Positions 1 to 11,348 of a stretch of DNA of 64,000 nucleotides are shown here, one piece after another (positions within the stretch are counted from its first letter, which is position 1; each line of letters begins with the position of its first letter). Below the pieces are notes generated by a model, which had not been told where the DNA came from, made no database searches, and saw nothing but the letters and a program-made list of their open reading frames with translations. This DNA is from Gymnorhina tibicen (taxonomy: Eukaryota; Chordata; Aves; Passeriformes; Artamidae). The stretch spans positions 62,001-126,000 of the forward strand of contig VXAZ01003887.1 of assembly GCA_013399875.1 (NCBI GenBank), read 5' to 3'. Position numbers and translations under genes: made by a program.

Positions 1-308
1 CTCTGCAACTAACTGAAAGAAAGCAAGGTGGGGATTGGCCTCTCATGCCAGACAACTAGTGACAGGACAAGAGGATATAGCCTCAAGCTGTGCCAGGGGA
101 GTTCAGCTTGGATATCAGGAAAATTTGCTCACTGAAAGGACTGTCAAGCATTGAACAGACTGTTCAGGAAGCTGGTGGACTCACAATCTATGGAAGTGCT
201 CAAGAATCAACTGTGTGCAAAGGTTAAGTTGGCATAATGGTGTTTGGTCAATGGTTGGACATGATCTTGGAGGTCTTCTCCATCCTTAATGATTCTATGA
301 TTCTGTGA
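1..308 (+). mobile_element. CR1 LINE, 3' end (5' part outside window)
   Basis: This is the 3' end of a CR1 non-LTR retrotransposon, the main LINE of birds. The sequence follows the conserved end of the CR1 reading frame and its 3' UTR: a 'gacaggacaagaggatatag' segment near 61-80, a 'ggatatcaggaaaat' segment near 110, a 'ctgaaagga...gtcaagcattg' segment near 132-155, and the diagnostic 3' tail of ATTCT-type short repeats at about 290-308. Similarity continues to the left edge, so the element starts outside the window. It has no poly-A tail, as expected for CR1. Frameshifts and substitutions make it a dead copy. Its 3' end falls directly inside LTR sequence, which suggests that CR1 inserted into an older LTR. 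Confidence 0.88.
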
Positions 309-975
309 ACTTCTCCAACGTGAGTCCTTCCTGCGGGCTGCAGTTCCTTGTGAACTGCTCCAGCCTGGGTCCCTTCCACAGGCTGTAGTCTTTCAGGCAC
401 AGACTGCTGCAGCATGAGTCCCCCAGGGCACACAAGTCGTCCCAGCAAGCCCCCTCCAGCATGAGATCCTCTCCCTATGGCCACAGGTCCTGTGAGGAGC
501 CTGCTCCAGCACAGGCTTCCCGGAGCGCCACAAATTCCTTCAGGCCTCCACCTGCTCCTCTGCAGGCTGCAGGCGGATCTCTGCTCCCCCACGAACCCCC
601 ATGGGCTGCAGGGGCACAGCTGCCTCAGCATGGTCTTCACCATGGTCTGCAGGTAACTCTCAGCTCCAGCACCTGGAGCACCTCCTCTGCCTTGTTTTTC
701 ACTGACCCTGTGTCTTCAGAGTAATTTCTCACATATTTTCACTCCTCTCTTCTCTGGCTGATATTTTCTTCTGTGCACCAACTTTTTTTTTCCTTCTTAA
801 ATATACCAGAGGTTCTACCACCATTACATAAAAGCTCAGCCTTGGCTAATGGTGAATCCATCAGAGTCATCTTGCCTCGATTCTCTTGTACGTAGGTGAA
901 GCTTCTGGCAGCTTCTCAAAGAAGCCATGTCTGCAGAACTTCACTACCAAAACCTTGCCACACAAACCCAATACA
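309..975 (-). mobile_element. Endogenous retrovirus LTR fragment, same family as 58602-59551
   Basis: This is LTR sequence built from a series of 'ctgctccag' and 'gggctgcag' phrases, ending at 975 in CCACACAAACCCAATACA. The element at 58602-59551 has the same ending. In the sense orientation (minus strand) the LTR would begin TGTATTGGGTTTG. The far part of the LTR is missing here because the CR1 3' end abuts it at about 308. Relative to the 58602 copy, this one keeps a central GC-rich stretch (about 309-540) that is shortened there. The open frames on both strands at 248-724 are by-products of this low-stop repeat, not genes. The target duplication cannot be tested because the other end is outside the window. 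Confidence 0.82.
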
Positions 976-3898
976 TCTGTATAACTTCTCACATTGAACA
1001 CACAAAATGATTTTTTAAAAAGGAGGTGGAAAGCTTTCAGAATTACAGTTTAAGGATTCTTGTTTTCTAATTTGAAATGTTAAGTTTATTATGGTAAAAT
1101 TTAAACTAAAAAAGTTGTATTTAAAGCGGTCTGGATACACAATTTATTCCTCAAGTACATTTCTGAGTAAAAATGAACTTTTTTTTTAAAGCAAAAATAA
1201 CATCTTACTTTCACTGGTACAGCCACTCTGGAAAATCAAACCATTAATTTATTTGTGAAATGTTTTCTACTTAAAATTGAATATCTTATTTTTCATAAAA
1301 GTTCCACACATGTTATTGGATAAACTATCAGAATAATTGAATAGAGTGAGTAATGGTAAATTACTTTGGAGTATCTATCAATTACCAGGTCAAACACATA
1401 CTGTGAACAATATGACCTACTGTCCCATATAACTTATTTATAGATGTTTTGATTCTTGCTGATTTTATGTTAAACTACATAAAGATTTTATGTTAAACTA
1501 CATAAAGTGCCATGCATAAGTTGGTCACTGTTATTAAAGACAGTGAAATTTATTTTCCTAGAAATTGTGATCACAGCAAAGATTTAATTCTCTTCTAGTT
1601 ATACGCCACAGCCCATATTGTACTGAGATGCCCTCTTTTACAGCTGTCACTGTACAACATCTTCATTTTCCAAAACAAGTTATCGGTGAGGTTGCCCATT
1701 TCTCTGTTCTGGAGCACAGTGACGGCACAGGAGAGACATTTTCCCTCAGCATGTGACATGTAATTGCAGGTGCAAGTCATGAAGGTGATAGAAAGATAAA
1801 CAGGATAAGCCCAAGGAACAGCAAATAGGTTAAAAGCTGATAATGCTGACAGGGAAGAAAGAATTTTAAAATATGTTAAACCCCAAGGAAGTAGAGTTAT
1901 GATAAGGATGTGATGAGATATAAAAGCTGATTTGTTGTCCACCTTGTTCTTTCCTGTGAATGTGAGATATGAGGTATATCAAAGTCCTGGTCAACATGTT
2001 TAGCTAGACAGTGATGAGCCATCTAGAAAAAGGTGGAGGTTTCAAGTATGTTATTTTGAGATTAGACAAAGTGAGGTTTGCTTATTTTTCTTTAACCAAT
2101 ATTTTTTATAAACTTTTGTAACAGTTAATATGAAATCTCTGTGTAATTTACTGACTGATTTTGTAATAACTTTAATGCAACTTACATAGACAATGCTTTG
2201 GCTGGGAAACATCAAAGCATACCACAAAATGATGATAAGCCTAAAATAAGAGCAAAAAGCACACTCTGATAGTGCTTAGCACCCCATTACATGTTATGGG
2301 CTGTGAATAAAAAGTTCACTAAACATAAGTAGATATCAAATGGATTGCACACATTTTTTTAAGACAGAAAGCAGTGAGTGTTCTTACTATCCCCACTGAT
2401 GAAGAATTACACAAAACATACATCATCTTCACATTAGAAAACCAAAGAAGGAGATACTGTCCATTAAAGTCTAAGGCAGTAGGTATTTGGGATAAAGAAA
2501 ACTCTTCCTAAAAATGCAATTAATTGTGGTGTCACTAAGTATTTGTAAATCATGATTCAACCTCCACTAGCTCTGTAAAAGGGAATATTAATAATTCTGT
2601 GCTTGCCATATTTCCACTGTGCTCATCTGTTCATCTCCAAGGTAGGCCAGTGCTGGAGGTAGCAGTACTAAAGCAAGTGTTTAAAAGAATAACAGCATAG
2701 GAGTGGAGCATAAGGAAGGGCAGCATTAGTTGTAAGTATATCAGACCTGGAAGGCAGGATATTTAGAAAATTATCACAGAATACAGAAGCAAAAGTTTAG
2801 TTTTTGTACATGTGTATATACGAATCAGTGTTCTACAAGAAATGCATCTATGCAAATAATCGAGGTTAAAAAAATAATTAACCTGTAGTGATATAATTCA
2901 CATGGATTTTCCTCACCACTGCACTGTAACTCTGTTTTCTTTGTCACAGAACAGCAGTAATTTGCTGGAAAATAGTATTTTCTTCCTTTCTCTATAGGAA
3001 AGATTTCTGGATAGACAAAATATAGCAGAACCATCATAGCCATAGAGCAACCATAACTATAGCTGGCTAAAAAAGGCAACGTCCAGTTCATGAAAGATAA
3101 AGGGGAGCTCACATTAGTTCCCATAAGATGAAAACTCCAATGTTATAGTTCCTCATGGATAGAAAGGCTAATAAAAACTTGCATAGGTTCATCAGAACTA
3201 GAAGTTACCAGGCAGTAATGGGCTCCCCAGGCTCTACTGCTTTTTGGTGAAGGTGATTTTCTCTCAAACAGTATCCTGTTTGACATGCTTTGAAAGTGAC
3301 AGGACAATTTCACTGTGCATCAGCATTCCCTGCTTCCCCACTCTCTTCTCCTATTGCCATGCATGAAATGAAACAGCTGCCACATGAAACTCTCAGACTC
3401 AGATTTTTTAGCCCTTCTGTAGTCCCTAGATTTACTCTATACCCATTTGGCAATTTGTTCAATGTATCTGTTCCATGAAGGACCCTTGACTTCCTTCCCC
3501 TGTACACCTGTTGGCTCCATTCCAGATCCAGTGACCTTAGGAACACTGCACCCTGGCACAGAGATCAAACCCCTTGGCATGGACTACCAGGATGGTAAAC
3601 TATGTCACCTTGGAAACCTACCTGGCAGGGAACATAAACTTGGTGGTCTCAAGATATCTTTAAACAACACAGTTGTTTCTGAGATGAAAATTCACTTTGA
3701 CAGAAAATAAATCATATATTCTAATTACAGTAATGATGCTAAGGTAAAAGACAATTTCCACAATGCACTATAATAATATTTTTTCTTCAGAAAATATCTA
3801 TGTGTAGGTCAGTCAATCAAAACCCAAGCAGAACTATTCAGCCAGTTAGTTTCTGTTTCTCTGCTATTAGTATCTTTCAGTAATGTAGCTAAGCATTG
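976..3898. other. AT-rich interval without recognisable genes
   Basis: I see no recognisable gene or repeat family here apart from a 23-bp tandem duplication at 1461-1506. The longest frames are 115 codons (minus, 1595-1942) and 99 codons (minus, 2825-3124). Both are hydrophobic, match no family I recognise and are within chance expectation for 64 kb of AT-rich DNA. Confidence 0.6.
1461..1506. repeat. Perfect 23-bp tandem duplication
   Basis: Bases 1461-1483 and 1484-1506 are identical 23-mers beginning GATTTTATG and ending ACATAAA. Two perfect copies with no spacer indicate a recent slippage or duplication event, probably polymorphic in length. Confidence 0.9.
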
Positions 3899-3997
3899 AG
3901 ATCTCTCCTCTCCTCTCCTCTCCTCTCCTCTCCTCTCCTCTCCTCTCCNNNNNNNNNNNNNNNNNNNNNNNNNNNNNCCCTCCCCTCCCCTCCCCTT
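3899..3997. repeat. Pyrimidine pentamer microsatellite with assembly gap
   Basis: A run of TCTCC/CTCTC units (3903-3948) leads into a gap of 29 N (3949-3977) and resumes as CCCTC/CTCCC units to about 3997. The two flanks have different unit composition, so the true array is probably longer than the gap and changes unit inside it. A minus-strand frame at 3809-4081 passes through the gap and is an artefact of the stop-free repeat. Confidence 0.9.
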
Positions 3998-6900
3998 TTT
4001 CCTATCTAAATTGTGTTCCATATTCACCCTCACTAGCACCACTTCCTTTAAATTCTTGCAACAGATGCAGCTGAGTTGCAAAGAGAACTACAAAATGCAA
4101 TAAAGCCAACTCCTGCTAATTTATGGAGGAACACAGTCCTTAAGTATGATTACTTGCTATTTTGAGAAACTTTGCTGTGACATTTTGTCACTTCCTAAAC
4201 ATCTTCAAACAGAAATATGATTATCTTGAAAATTACTAAACTGAGGAAGTAAGCACCCTTTAATTCAGAAATTATGGCTGAATTTCGATAATTATAGTTT
4301 AAAATATTACTTTACGTTATATGTCAAGATAAATATCAGAGCAACTGTAACAGTAGATGCAACATAAAATTTCAGCTTACTTTACAAAGATGCTTACCAT
4401 ATGACTGCATATTTGAATGGCATGTTTATATAAGATTTATTGTTATTTTGTGGGTTGGATAGCTCATGCAATATGGTAATTTCAGGCTATAGCTATCCAG
4501 GATATGTATACGCTGACAATATATAAACACTATGAATATATATGTAAAAGCATGATCAAAGAGAAAGAAACAAATGGAAGGAGAAAGAAGGAGGGTGTGT
4601 ATGCTAGGCTAAAACAATCTGGATAGGGAAAAGCATTGGAAAAACAGTAATGAAAAAAATATATTGTCCCCCCAGCAGGTTTTCTACTTGTGCTAAGGTT
4701 TTTAATCATTTTAATGATTTTCATAACACCGAGTCTTTAATGAAGTCAGTAAAGTTACCTTGACATGGCACCACTATTAAATGAGAGGAGAATTAGATTT
4801 TCCAAAATGTGGTAAAAAAGGCCCTATTTCTTATAAATATTTGAAAACATAACATATTTAATAATTTATTAAGAACAAAACTAAAAGAATTGCCCAGAAT
4901 CTCTAGAAATTGTTCTAAGTATGTCAATATATTCAGGAAAGTTCTCACTTCATGAATTACTAATGATAATAATATGAAAATATCACTAAGACTCAAAATT
5001 TAATTTACTAATCAGTAGCAACTATTCCTTCAGTTAAAAATCTTTATGTCTTATGTTTGGGAAAAAGGGGAAGCAAGGTTAACATGATATTGAAGGACCC
5101 TGAATGGATGCAGCTTAGTGGTCTATCAAAACTGCAGTATACCTCAACTCAAATTTGCTAATGGTGTGAAAAAAAATAAATTAAATGCTCAATTCCCTAG
5201 CCAATTTGCTTCTTTATGTGATTTATAGCCATTTAAAACAAGCAAATTGCGGCCCTTGCACTGGAGGGGAAAAAAAGGTATTTCAAGAGTATTTCAGTAC
5301 CTTCCAGGTTCTCTCTTACAGTTCATTTGACTGTGGACTTGACAGGTCCATTTATGATCTGCTTCTACTGCCTGAATGCAAGTAGAAAACAGAAGGTTGG
5401 CTGGGTCTTGTCTGAGCTTGATGGATCAACTCCTCCCATGCTCACCTCCTCCTAAACTGACACAGTTGAATTCCTGATGAGGTGGCTCATTCTCTTTCCA
5501 TGGTTGCTCAGGGAATCGAATACTCAAGTTTAACTCATTGTGACAGGCTGTGTGCCAGGTGTCCTTGTGGTGTTTACATCTTCATAATTGTACTGCACTA
5601 ATGTTGAGCAGCCAAGGGTGAAAAGCAAATTATTTGGAAAAGTTTCAAGGTTAAGAGTCTTCTGCATTATCAGCTGCTCCCACCAACACTTTCATTCCAG
5701 ACCTCCTCTCCCTACAAAAAAGAAAATAACAGGACTGTATTGTGATTTGTCTGACAGAGAATATCATATTAGACCTTGTTCCAATACGACAGGGCTCTTA
5801 TTTCTGTTCATCTTTTTTTAATTTATCCCATTATCCTGTATAAGCAGAATGAAATCCATAAAAATGTTTTCTTCCTTTTTTCTTTAATACAGGAATTCCA
5901 ACCATGCAACAGTGAGCTATATCTAGACCACTATGTTATGCCGTCCTAATTCTTTCACACAACATGTTTGTTGCATCTTTTGCTGTCTTAATTTGGTTCT
6001 TCTAGGAGAAGATCTTTGTCCCAGTCAAGCTGCTTTGCTTTCTAACAGACTGAATGATCACCAGAGAAAGGATCTCAGCCTCACTCTCCCACATGAATGC
6101 TGCCAAATCATGCAGTTGGTATTTTCTTTTTATCACTAAATGAATACTTAAATAATTTGCACAAAGCAGAATTGTTTCACTGGGGAAGAAATAGAAAAAG
6201 ACATATAGCTCAGGATTCCAGCTGTTTAATTATCAAAGATCTTTCTTGAGAAAGTGGAAGAGCCCAGCTGAAATCCTTCCTTCATGCCATATATAGAGAA
6301 GCTAGAATTTTGCTCTCAAAAAGCAAGGAAAACAAGCTGGGCAAAACCAACTACTCTTCACACATCATCAGGTGTTCTCTCAGTGTTACTACTAGCTTGA
6401 CTGTAGCAGGGAAATACCTGCTTTGTACATTTTTCCAGGACACAATTTAATTCAGGTCTTAGGTGTTACACAATTCAATGGAAATGCAGGTGCTGAGGAA
6501 AGTAGCCCTTTCAGGGTTTTGACATATTGGGCATTTTGGCTTTTAAAAAGGTAGTTTGACACCTAAGTTCCCTTTGAGAATCCAGTTTGTTTATATATTT
6601 TTTATTTTATATTTTGCTCTATTTCAGCATCACCTTTTCCTATGCTTTCAATGATTGCTGTGGAGAAGTTTTTGCCTTTTGTGAGTTTTTCTGAAAGGGA
6701 AAAACTTTTTATGAAAAATAAAGAGGATAAATTTCATTCAACCTATTACCTGCAGTCTCCTTCCCCTTCAGTTTCTGCTGAGCAATCTGGCACATTTGCA
6801 GTTTCTATTAGCTAGTGACACAATCTTCATTGACAGGCCTCGACTGCTAATGGATTTCTCTCTCCCTTATGCAGTGAAATTAAATAGCATCTCTAAGTCC

Positions 6901-7234
6901 ATCAGGAAAGCTGACAAATACCAACTGCTTAAGAAAACAGGCAACAACCTCAAGGTGCCAAATGCTGGCAAAGGTTTGTCATACATTAGTGCTTTCTCTA
7001 CAGGGTGCATGGGGGCTGCCAGGAGAATTCTCTGAGCTGGGCATAGCTGTCATCTTCACTTGATTAATGCCCCATGTTGGACAAGGAATAAAGGATCTAA
7101 TAGCTAAAGTACTCCTAACTTCACATGAGCAGCACAAATTGGCTAAAACACAACACAGATTACCACTGCACAGCTTGAGGTATCCCAACCCCTACATGAG
7201 CCAAGTGAAGTGCAGTGCTTAATGGCACACTTTG
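3998..7234. other. AT-rich interval without recognisable genes
   Basis: No gene, RNA gene or repeat family is recognised. Short frames (at most 79 codons) are present on both strands. The 79-codon plus-strand frame at 6796-7035 reads without low-complexity sequence, but I recognise no family and see no convincing splice context around it. Confidence 0.55.
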
Positions 7235-7283
7235 GATAGCTGTCCCCATTAGGCATTTTAGATAGCTGTCCCCATTAGGCATT
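7235..7283. repeat. 26-bp tandem duplication
   Basis: The 23-mer GATAGCTGTCCCCATTAG + GCATT occurs at 7235-7257 and again, identically, at 7261-7283, giving a period of 26 bp with a short TTA spacer. Its near-perfect identity suggests a young duplication. Confidence 0.9.
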
Positions 7284-8672
7284 CCTCTCTCTGGGGCCTG
7301 GTAGTCTTCACAGTCACATCTGCTGGGCTGATTTTTGTACATGCACTGATCTTTGTTCAACAAGGCCAACAGTCAAAAGTACTGATCTCTCAAATGCATT
7401 CTTTCTTAGGGGAATGCTGCTTGGACTTTTTAGAATCATAAGCTCATCAGAGACAGGCTTAGCACATTGCTAGAGTGGTAGATACTGTGCAAAAAGCATG
7501 ATGGTTAGTTGTTGACTTTTAAGACTCTCTTAGAATGTCCTTTCCACCTTGAGCAAGGAAAAAAGAGTACTTCTAAGCTCACAAGAAAAAAAGTAACATG
7601 AAATTCTTGAAAGAAAAAAAAATATGAGTAACTTTATTGTAATTTGACAATACTTTTTTCCTTGGTCAGTGGCTATAGCAATAATCAAGTAACCTGAAAT
7701 TTAAAACTAGCTACTGTCTAAACAGAGAAGAAATTACCATTGAAAAAAAAAATCTTAAATATACACAAGTCTGGAAATTTCTCTCTCCTGTTTAAGGGGT
7801 GCTTTTTAGATTTGTCAGACAGACATATTTCAATTGTGTCATATCTCCAGAAAGAGAACAAACTTACCAAAGTTCACATTACTCTATAGGTAGCTACAGA
7901 TTTTATTTGGGGTGGGGTTCTGTGGGTGTGTGTGACAGGCTGACAGGGTATTTGTTTGTGGTTTGTATTTGAATGTCTAAATACAGTGTGGTGAAGAAGA
8001 ATCTAGCATCAGGCCTGATGGATACCTTCTGGTGGCCACGTCAGAACAGAGGGCTGCATACAAGATTATGCAGGCATTAGCAAGAAATCTGCCAGCTGCT
8101 AAGAGGAGGTGGTGCTGCTTCAACCTCCAACCTTTTAAGATCACCCTGCTCTTTTGGAGAGCATGAAAAATACTCCTTTTTTCTTTTTGTTGCTTGCTGT
8201 TTTTTGATAAAGAAAACCCACAGAATTGAGAAGTTTACTCTTGCTCTTATCTAGTGAAGAAATATGCCTCCATAATTTTGTCTTCTCTTTCAGTAAACCA
8301 CGACATCTCATTTGTTTATTTCTGTTCCTGCTGCCTAAAGCATTCTCTGTACTCCAGCAACATGTCTGTAGTTTGTGATACAAAGTTAATATTGGAAGCT
8401 GATGAAAAATTCCCATTGAGTTCCACAGCATGACAGTGAGAACAATCACATATATTCTTCCAACAATTGTTTTATTTAGTGTTTCCATATGTTCTTCTTA
8501 AATTTAAAAACACTGATAGACTTCCCCCATATTGCTTTGCTGCTTCTTTATGCTTTCTTTCCTCGCTTAAGTTTCGTGCTACTTGAAAACTGCCATCCTG
8601 TGTCTCTGCTTCATTGACTTACCATTCCATTGCAATTCTCAACTGAAAAGAAATTGTTTCTCTGCTACTTAA
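7284..8672. other. AT-rich interval without recognisable genes
   Basis: Nothing is recognised. It holds a G/T-rich patch at about 7905-7965 and a 115-codon minus-strand frame at 8141-8488 that starts and ends in ordinary AT-rich sequence and matches nothing I know. Confidence 0.55.
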
Positions 8673-8765
8673 CCAGGGCCTGATTCTAATCTCTGAGCAA
8701 TTCTGTATCAGTGTAAAGCATATTGATTTCAGTAGTGCTAGTTTCAGTTTACACCACCGATAGAG
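8673..8765. repeat. Possible ancient sauropsid interspersed repeat
   Basis: The segment begins with 'agggcctgattct' and carries 'cagtgtaaa', 'ttgatttcagt' and 'cagtttacacc' phrases. These resemble an old palindromic repeat seen widely in reptile and bird genomes, whose consensus has a 'cctgattct' end and 'ttacacc' and 'ttgaagtca' motifs. A second, partial match is at 59888-59948. Divergence is high and the family name is uncertain; the call rests on motif memory only. Confidence 0.35.
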
Positions 8766-10812
8766 GAATGTGACTACGGATATAATTTCTCTATTTCCAT
8801 TGTTAATATTGTTATCTTACCCTGGAAGAGTATTTACCTCCGTAAAGCCTTTGGGATGCAATCTGTACAAACCACACCTTACATAATAAAGTTGAATTGT
8901 TGTGTTTTGACTCGCTTTAAAGATAAAGCATTAGATTTTTTATCCCAGCCTTAACTAGATCTTTCCTTTTGCATTGATTTGTTTAGACAGCCAAGTGTGA
9001 AGAATGTGTGAGATGTCTGTAATAGTTTATTAATATTATATGGTCTATTTGCTTGCCTGATTATTATAGTTGTGTTTTTCCTACAGATTACAAGATGGCT
9101 AATTCAAGCAGAAAGTCCTTTCAGAGCAGGGGTAATGGTTTATTTACAAACTTAAAGAGCCAGTTCAGGTACTACCAGGCATGAGATTTACCTTTAGCTA
9201 CTCCACATTTAATAACCTGGTTTATAAACTGAAGACCTGTTACAGATGGGAAACAGAAACTATGTATATCAAGAGAACAGCAGCTGAAGGAAGGAAGATA
9301 AGCAGACTCTTAAGAAACAAACTGAACACCAATCTGTATGGTCATTGGAGAGGTCAGGGCTTTGTACATATTCATGTAGATTTTATACTAAATTAGAAAG
9401 AACACCCTGTGTTTTTAGCTTTTTGTGTTTTGCTCAGCCACGTTATTAAAAAGTTTAAGATTTGAAAGCGCTCTTTGTTGCTGCTTTAGTCCTAATTAAT
9501 CTCAGACACCTTGTTTCCTGCACCCATTTCTGGATCCAAGTTCTTCCCATGGCCATCTGTCCTCTTTCTGACTTGAACCTGTTCCTCCATTGATACACTC
9601 TTTAGTTCATCCATTCCTTTTGGCTAATAGAGAGAGCTTTAGGTTATTTCTCACACAAAATTATTCTCTTTGTTCCACTCCATCCCCTGTAATGAATTGT
9701 AAGACTTATTTGATCATAGCTCCTGGGAAAAAATTCTGTAAGAGTGGGAATCCCCATGAGATTTACTAAATTCTCCTGTATGCCAGTCTATCACTCAGAC
9801 CAACTGAAAGCAAGAGTATTACTCTGATTACTTCAGTCTTACTTCAGACTGGATGAAAGAGAGGACTACAGTCAGAGAGCAGGGAGGTGACAGACTGAAA
9901 CCATCTTTGATTTGTAGGTCTGAAGAAGGTAACTAGGAATGTTTTAAGCATTTAATATCAGTATATCCATTATTAATTTCTCTTATTCAATTATAATTAT
10001 GTTATTCCATCATTCATGAGCTGATTTGGAGCCTTTTTATTCCATTATCTTTGACATGCAGAGGTACTCACTGAGAAATATTAAAGAATAATTTTCACTG
10101 GAGCTTATTTGTAAACTGCTGGCTTTGTGTATTCACTGTTTGGTATTTGCTATTCACAGCATGCAACAGATCACCTAAGCCTAATGCTGTTGTTTCTGCA
10201 CCCTCACTAGATGACTACAAACTTATAAGCAGAGGACTAACCAAGGCTATATAATGAGATTTTCATACCAAGCTAAGTCAAGCAAAAATTCAAGAAACTT
10301 TCAATGCACCCTCTGTGAATACAAGAGTGATGTCCAATTACTCATGAAGGAGTGAAAACGAGACCTACACAGGTCAAAAAACATAAATACAACCTTCACA
10401 ATCACATCATACTTTATTCTCAAAATGGCTTTTAAGTACCTGAAATTGTGTCAGTTAATTTCAGTCTCTAATTACTGATACTAAAGGAACATGGTTTAAA
10501 ATCTAGAAAAGGCACTGGGAAGTAAATTTAATAATATAATTTTCCTAGTGTATGGTACCTCTACTGGCCAATATTTAATATTTATTTTTATGAAGACTTG
10601 TTTTTAAATAGCTATAAAAGACCAAGTTGAGATAACATTAATTTTATCTTTTCAGCATCTGTCCATCCGTCTTTCCATTGTCTTGATACAAGACAATGAC
10701 CAGTCTAAAATACAAAAGTAGAAAATATAAAATGTAGAATCATAAAATAAAACTAAAAATATAAAAGCAGAGAATTGAAGCAATATTCTATGCACAAGTA
10801 TTTTAGAATTAG
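8766..10812. other. AT-rich interval without recognisable genes
   Basis: No gene or repeat family is recognised. A 30-codon frame at 9095-9184 follows a pyrimidine tract ending CTACAG and looks superficially like an exon start, but it is too short to support. A 71-codon frame at 9181-9396 overlaps its end. Confidence 0.5.
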
Positions 10813-11348
10813 TGTCCTGCTTTCAGATGGAATAGAGTTCATTTTCCTCCTAGTAGCTGGTACAATGCTGTGTTTTGGATTTATTATGAGAATGACATTG
10901 ATAACACACTGCTGGTTTAGTTGTTGCTGTGCAGTGCTTACCCTAAGTCAAGGGCTTTTCAGTTTCCCATGCTCTGCCAGCAAGCAGGTGCACAAGAAAC
11001 CAGAAGAGAGCACAGCCAGGACAGCTGACTGCAACTGGCCAAAGGGATATTCCGTATCAAACAGCATCATGCCCAGTATATAAACTGGGAGGATTTGCCC
11101 AGGAGGGGCTGATTCCTGCTGGGGGATGGGCTGGGTATTGTATTGCCCATAACTTTTTTTCTTTGGGTTTTATTCCCCTCCTTCTTTCCTTTTTTCATTA
11201 TTATTTTTTCCTGTTATTAAACAGTTTTTATCTTAACCCACTGGTCTTAATTTTTCTGATTCTCCTCCCCATCCCTCTGGGGATGGAGGTAGTGGGGGAG
11301 GCATGAGAATTGCTTAGTACTTTACTTGCTGGCTGGGGTTAAACCACA
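10813..11348 (+). mobile_element. Endogenous retrovirus (ERVL-like) LTR, sense plus
   Basis: This is a nearly complete LTR of a family that is very common in songbirds. It starts TGTCCTGCTTTCAG and ends GGTTAAACCACA, which gives the retroviral TG...CA ends. The U3 part contains 'aagtcaagg' and 'ccatgctctgccag' phrases; a TATA box (TATATAAA) lies at 11077-11084; an ATTAAA-type polyadenylation signal lies at 11216-11221, followed by a 'ctccccatccc' region and the 3' end. No internal retroviral sequence flanks it, so it reads as a solo LTR. Bases on either side (ATTAG and GTAAC) do not form a clear target duplication, so the exact ends or the flanks have decayed. The 102-codon frame at 10775-11083 is a by-product of the LTR. 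Confidence 0.87.

Noticed and set aside
1595..3124. Two hydrophobic minus-strand frames (1595-1942 and 2825-3124) considered as exons of a membrane protein
   Set aside because: No family recognised and no matching splice sites that would join them. Around ten frames over 110 codons are expected by chance in this much AT-rich DNA.
9095..9184. 30-codon frame after a CTACAG acceptor-like site
   Set aside because: Too short, no family match, no donor site at the end; acceptor-like pyrimidine tracts are common here.
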